Assembly: GCF_030486595.1 (NCBI RefSeq)
Contig: NZ_JAUJZH010000002.1
Location: 248,001-312,000, forward strand
Source: Variovorax ginsengisoli
GTDB lineage: Bacteria; Pseudomonadota; Gammaproteobacteria; Burkholderiales; Burkholderiaceae_C
Length of the DNA: 64,000 nucleotides
Reading direction: 5' to 3'
Below, piece by piece: positions 61,712 through 64,000 of this stretch. The position numbers and the translations under genes are program-made. Position 1 is the first letter of the stretch. Each line of letters opens with the position of its first letter. The notes beneath the pieces are model-generated. The model ran no database searches and was not told the origin of the DNA. It was given only the letters and a program-made list of their open reading frames with translations.

Positions 61712-62772
61712 GGCGTGGCCTCCTGGATCGAACGGGGAAGTCGGATGCTGGCGCAAACGCCGCTTGGCTTGTTGCTCTCTACCCTCAGAACCCCGGAGGC
61801 GCCATAGAGGGTGCTCAGGCGGGCGCGGATATTGGCCAAGCCCACGCCACTGCCGCCCGAGCCGCTGAAGCCGGCGCCGGTATCGCGTACGGCGACCTCG
61901 ACTTCGTCGCCATGCAGCTTGGCCTGGACGCAGATCTCGCCACCGGAGGGCGACGCGGAGATTCCGTGCTTGACGGCGTTCTCCACCAAGGTCGCGATGC
62001 ACAAGGAGGGAAATACGCATTCGCGTAGCTCGGCAGGCACTTCGAACGCCACCTGCAATCGCCCGGACATGCGCACCGAGACGACGGCCAGATAGGCGCG
62101 CACGAGATCCAACTCACGCCCAAGCGTGGTGAACTGCCCCTGAAGCTGCTGGCGTAGTGTCGAGTGCAGGTAGTCGAGAAAGTACGCCAGGAGCCGGGCA
62201 CCTTCCGCGGGCTCTGTCTGGTGCAGGCGCCGGACCGTCGCGAGCGTGTTGAAGAGGAAGTGGGGCTCGATCTGGTTGCGCAACGCCTGCAATTGGACCT
62301 GGACGAGTTGGCGGCCCAGTTGCACACGCTGAAGGTCATTCGCCTGTGCCTCCGCGCGCAAGCGACTGGTGCGCGACGCAAGGCCGAACGTGGCCACGCT
62401 ACAGCCGGAGATGGCCGCCCAGCGGACCGTACGCGCTGCCACCCAGGCCGTGTCGGGCGCGGCGCCCTGGAAGCCGGCAACAGCAAGGGCGACATTGCCG
62501 ATGGCAGTGCCCAAGGCCACCGCGGCCATCAGGACGCAGGAATATGCCAACGGGGATGGAAACCGCAGCCGAGACGCGAGCAGCAGCGCGCCGAGAACGA
62601 ACATGCCTTCGACGATGCAGTGGCCCAGGACCTCGAGCCAGCCCGCAAGCACTTCATCCCATGGCCAGTTTTCCCACACGAAGGGCTGGAACAAATATTG
62701 GGTTGACAGCAGGACAGCGACCGCCAGCGACCAGAGCGCGGCAATGCGAGGTGGCAGACGCCATGCGTCCAT
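61708..62772 (-). CDS. LytS-type sensor histidine kinase (intact)
   Basis: A 354-residue kinase with a hydrophobic N-terminal half (about four helices to residue 130), a coiled coil, and the HisKA-type EPHFLFNTLATVRRL motif with His171. The HATPase domain shows LVENAVKHGI (N box), RDTGAGFSGSG and GVGLANIRARL (G boxes). It is the active partner of the LytTR regulator. Start at ATG 62772 with AGGTG 8 bases before it; a GTG at 62781 is an alternative. Confidence 0.93.
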   Translation of the reverse strand: MDAWRLPPRIAALWSLAVAVLLSTQYLFQPFVWENWPWDEVLAGWLEVLGHCIVEGMFVLGALLLASRLRFPSPLAYSCVLMAAVALGTAIGNVALAVAGFQGAAPDTAWVAARTVRWAAISGCSVATFGLASRTSRLRAEAQANDLQRVQLGRQLVQVQLQALRNQIEPHFLFNTLATVRRLHQTEPAEGARLLAYFLDYLHSTLRQQLQGQFTTLGRELDLVRAYLAVVSVRMSGRLQVAFEVPAELRECVFPSLCIATLVENAVKHGISASPSGGEICVQAKLHGDEVEVAVRDTGAGFSGSGGSGVGLANIRARLSTLYGASGVLRVESNKPSGVCASIRLPRSIQEATP

Positions 62773-62781
62773 GGGGAGCAC

Positions 62782-63159
62782 CTAGGGGCGCGAACTCTCC
62801 GGGGCGCACCTGCCGGAGTGATGCTCGACCTGCGTCGTCAAAGGAGTGGCCATGAACTTCCCTCCGGTCTGATTCTTGGCATTCGACGCGATCCGTGCCT
62901 CGCTTTGCGATGAACGCCGCCATCGGGCGACGAGCGGCGCAAATCCAGGGTCGGAAGACTCTTGCGATGTCAGGAGGGGTGAGCTTAGCGGGCAATGCCT
63001 GGGGACTCAAGGAGCGGATCCGGCTGAGTCGGACATCTCGCTGCATCGGCAGCCTGGGTCAGAATGGCCAGCAGCAGACCTTCATCGCGGCGGCAGGGTT
63101 TGGCCAGTGGCATCCACCAGGCGATATGGCACCGACGCGAGGCAACAGGAGCAGGCGAT
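62782..63159. other. Gene-free stretch between the kinase operon and the DUF4256 gene
   Basis: No convincing gene on either strand. It must hold the promoters of the two divergent units. A strong AAAGGAG followed by ATG and only six codons (62839-62870, plus strand) is noted; nothing else stands out. Confidence 0.5.
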
Positions 63160-63705
63160 ATGAAAGCAGAACAACGCGAAGCCCTCATCGATACATTGAA
63201 GTTGCGGTTCAAGCAGAACCTGCACAGGCACCCTGGAGTCGACTGGGCCGACGTCCATGGTCGCTTGCAAGACAACCCCGACAAGCTGAGGTCGCTTCAT
63301 GAGATGGAGAGGACGGGAGGCGAGCCCGATGTGATCGGGGCAGCGGATGATGGCGGCGCCTACCTTTTCTGCGATTGCGTCGCTGAAAGTCCGCAGGGGC
63401 GCAGGAGCCTGTGCTACGACGCAGAGGCTTTGAATTCCAGGAAGCAGAACAAGCCGCAGGACAATGCCATCGACATGGCCGCGGTCATGGGCGTCTCGCT
63501 GCTGACGGAGGCTCAATACCGCGAACTTCAGCAGTTCGGGGAGTTCGACACGAAGACGTCCAGTTGGGTGTCGACACCCCCCGACATCCGAAGACTTGGT
63601 GGCGCTCTGTTTTGCGACAGGCGTTTCGGCAAGGTCTTCGTGTATCACAACGGGGCCGAGTCTTACTACGCAGCGCGAGGATTCAGGGGCTCAGTGAGCG
63701 TCTGA
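63160..63705 (+). CDS. DUF4256 family protein
   Basis: A 181-residue soluble protein: LIDTLKLRFKQNLHRHPGVDWADVHGRL, LHEMERTGGEPDVIG, FCDCVAESPQGRRSLCYD, SLLTEAQYRELQQFGEFDTKTSSWVSTP and FVYHNGAESYYAARGFRGSV are the conserved segments of DUF4256. Function unknown. AACAGGAG precedes ATG 63160. The next gene begins four bases after its stop. Codon use is slightly less GC-rich than the centre of the window. Confidence 0.85.
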   Translation: MKAEQREALIDTLKLRFKQNLHRHPGVDWADVHGRLQDNPDKLRSLHEMERTGGEPDVIGAADDGGAYLFCDCVAESPQGRRSLCYDAEALNSRKQNKPQDNAIDMAAVMGVSLLTEAQYRELQQFGEFDTKTSSWVSTPPDIRRLGGALFCDRRFGKVFVYHNGAESYYAARGFRGSVSV

Positions 63706-63709
63706 GCTC

Positions 63710-64000
63710 ATGACACCTTCAGCCACCTTCCGCGAGCGCGTTGCTCTCTATGCCTTCTTGACGTCGCTGACCTCGATCAGCATTGACGCGCTCTTGCCGG
63801 GGTTGCGCCAGATCGGGTCGGATCTGGGTGTCGCGCCCCCGCTGTCTACGCAGCACGTCGTCTCGCTGTTCATCTTCGGCATGGCCTTTGGCGAACTGCT
63901 TCTTGGCCCGATGTCCGATGCCTTGGGGCGAAAGAAGGCGCTCGTCCTCGGCCTGGGTGTCTACGGGCTTGGCACAGCCATCGCCATGTGCGCCGGATCA
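63710..64000 (+). CDS. Bcr/CflA-type MFS drug-efflux transporter, 3' end outside window
   Basis: The first 97 codons, read by me, give MTPSATFRERVALYAFLTSL, then SIDALLPGLRQIGSDLGV, HVVSLFIFGMAFGELLLGPMSDALGRKKAL. The GPMSDALGRKKAL loop and IDALLPGL are hallmarks of the Bcr/CflA subfamily of 12-helix drug exporters. It starts four bases after the DUF4256 gene, likely the same operon. The rest is beyond 64000. Confidence 0.87.
   Translation, partial: MTPSATFRERVALYAFLTSLTSISIDALLPGLRQIGSDLGVAPPLSTQHVVSLFIFGMAFGELLLGPMSDALGRKKALVLGLGVYGLGTAIAMCAGS

Noticed and set aside
62839..62870. A strong AAAGGAG site with an ATG and a six-codon frame (MNFPPV) upstream of the DUF4256 gene.
   Set aside because: Could be a leader peptide or the remnant of a decayed gene start, but no attenuator hairpin or downstream coding remnant was seen.
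1..64000. CRISPR arrays, tRNA or rRNA genes, insertion sequences, prophage genes.
   Set aside because: No regularly spaced direct repeats, no tRNA-like cloverleaf with a T-arm, no transposase or integrase motifs were recognised by eye; short RNAs could still be missed.

Overview
This is a high-GC window (by eye well above 60 percent G+C) from a betaproteobacterial chromosome, most likely a Comamonadaceae member close to Variovorax. The evidence is the codon bias, the order mnmG-rsmG-lysE family-parA-hydrolase-parB, a full ccoNOQP/ccoGHIS/fnr/hemN block, and small intergenic palindromes of a kind I associate from memory with that family. The two parS sites and the parAB genes suggest the window lies near the replication origin. 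No rRNA, tRNA, CRISPR array, transposase or prophage gene was seen.

0-14 kb, mostly minus strand. A cardiolipin synthase B gene cut by the window edge is coupled to a YbhP-like phosphoesterase. Then come two small secreted proteins, a pirin, and a spermidine/putrescine-type ABC importer whose operon ends in an Asp/Glu-racemase-like protein. The importer ATPase carries an apparent frameshift. Next is a compact envelope cassette: a VIT/von Willebrand protein with a PEP-CTERM tail, an exosortase, an EpsI-like protein and a family-51 transglycosylase. A PBP1A gene is divergent from it.

16-26 kb. CreC/CreB, a CopZ-like metallochaperone, a second (QseBC/TctDE-like) two-component system, an Old Yellow Enzyme, an MFS transporter, a beta-class GST, a DUF1328 membrane peptide and a transglutaminase-like protein.

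26-37 kb. The chromosome-maintenance block: mnmG and rsmG (each containing a parS site), a LysE exporter, parA, a small serine hydrolase translationally coupled on both sides, and parB. It is followed by a CsgG-like lipoprotein with a well-formed promoter/operator, an FAD-linked glycolate/lactate-type dehydrogenase, a cobalamin adenosyltransferase, small secreted proteins and a phasin.

37-54 kb. A coherent low-oxygen regulon. It holds azurin, the cbb3 oxidase assembly and structural genes (ccoI, S, N, O, Q, P, G, fixH), fnr, hemN, a TauE/SafE membrane protein, an acyl-CoA synthetase/acetyltransferase fusion, two UspA proteins, a hemerythrin and a nitronate-monooxygenase-like enzyme. At least seven FNR/Anr-like palindromes lie in front of these genes, several at nearly the same distance from the start codon.

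54-64 kb. A GAF-like protein, a large cyclase-AAA-TPR signalling protein, a vanadium-haloperoxidase-like lipoprotein and a LytS/LytTR system. That system has one intact kinase, one paralogue whose phospho-accepting histidine is replaced by serine, a cupin protein and the regulator, in one overlapping operon. A DUF4256 protein and the start of a Bcr/CflA-type MFS pump close the window.

The items I find most worth a second look are the exosortase cassette, the LytS-type pair with the degenerate kinase, the structured repeat that supplies the stop codon of two unrelated genes, the hydrolase inside parAB, and the FNR-box array.
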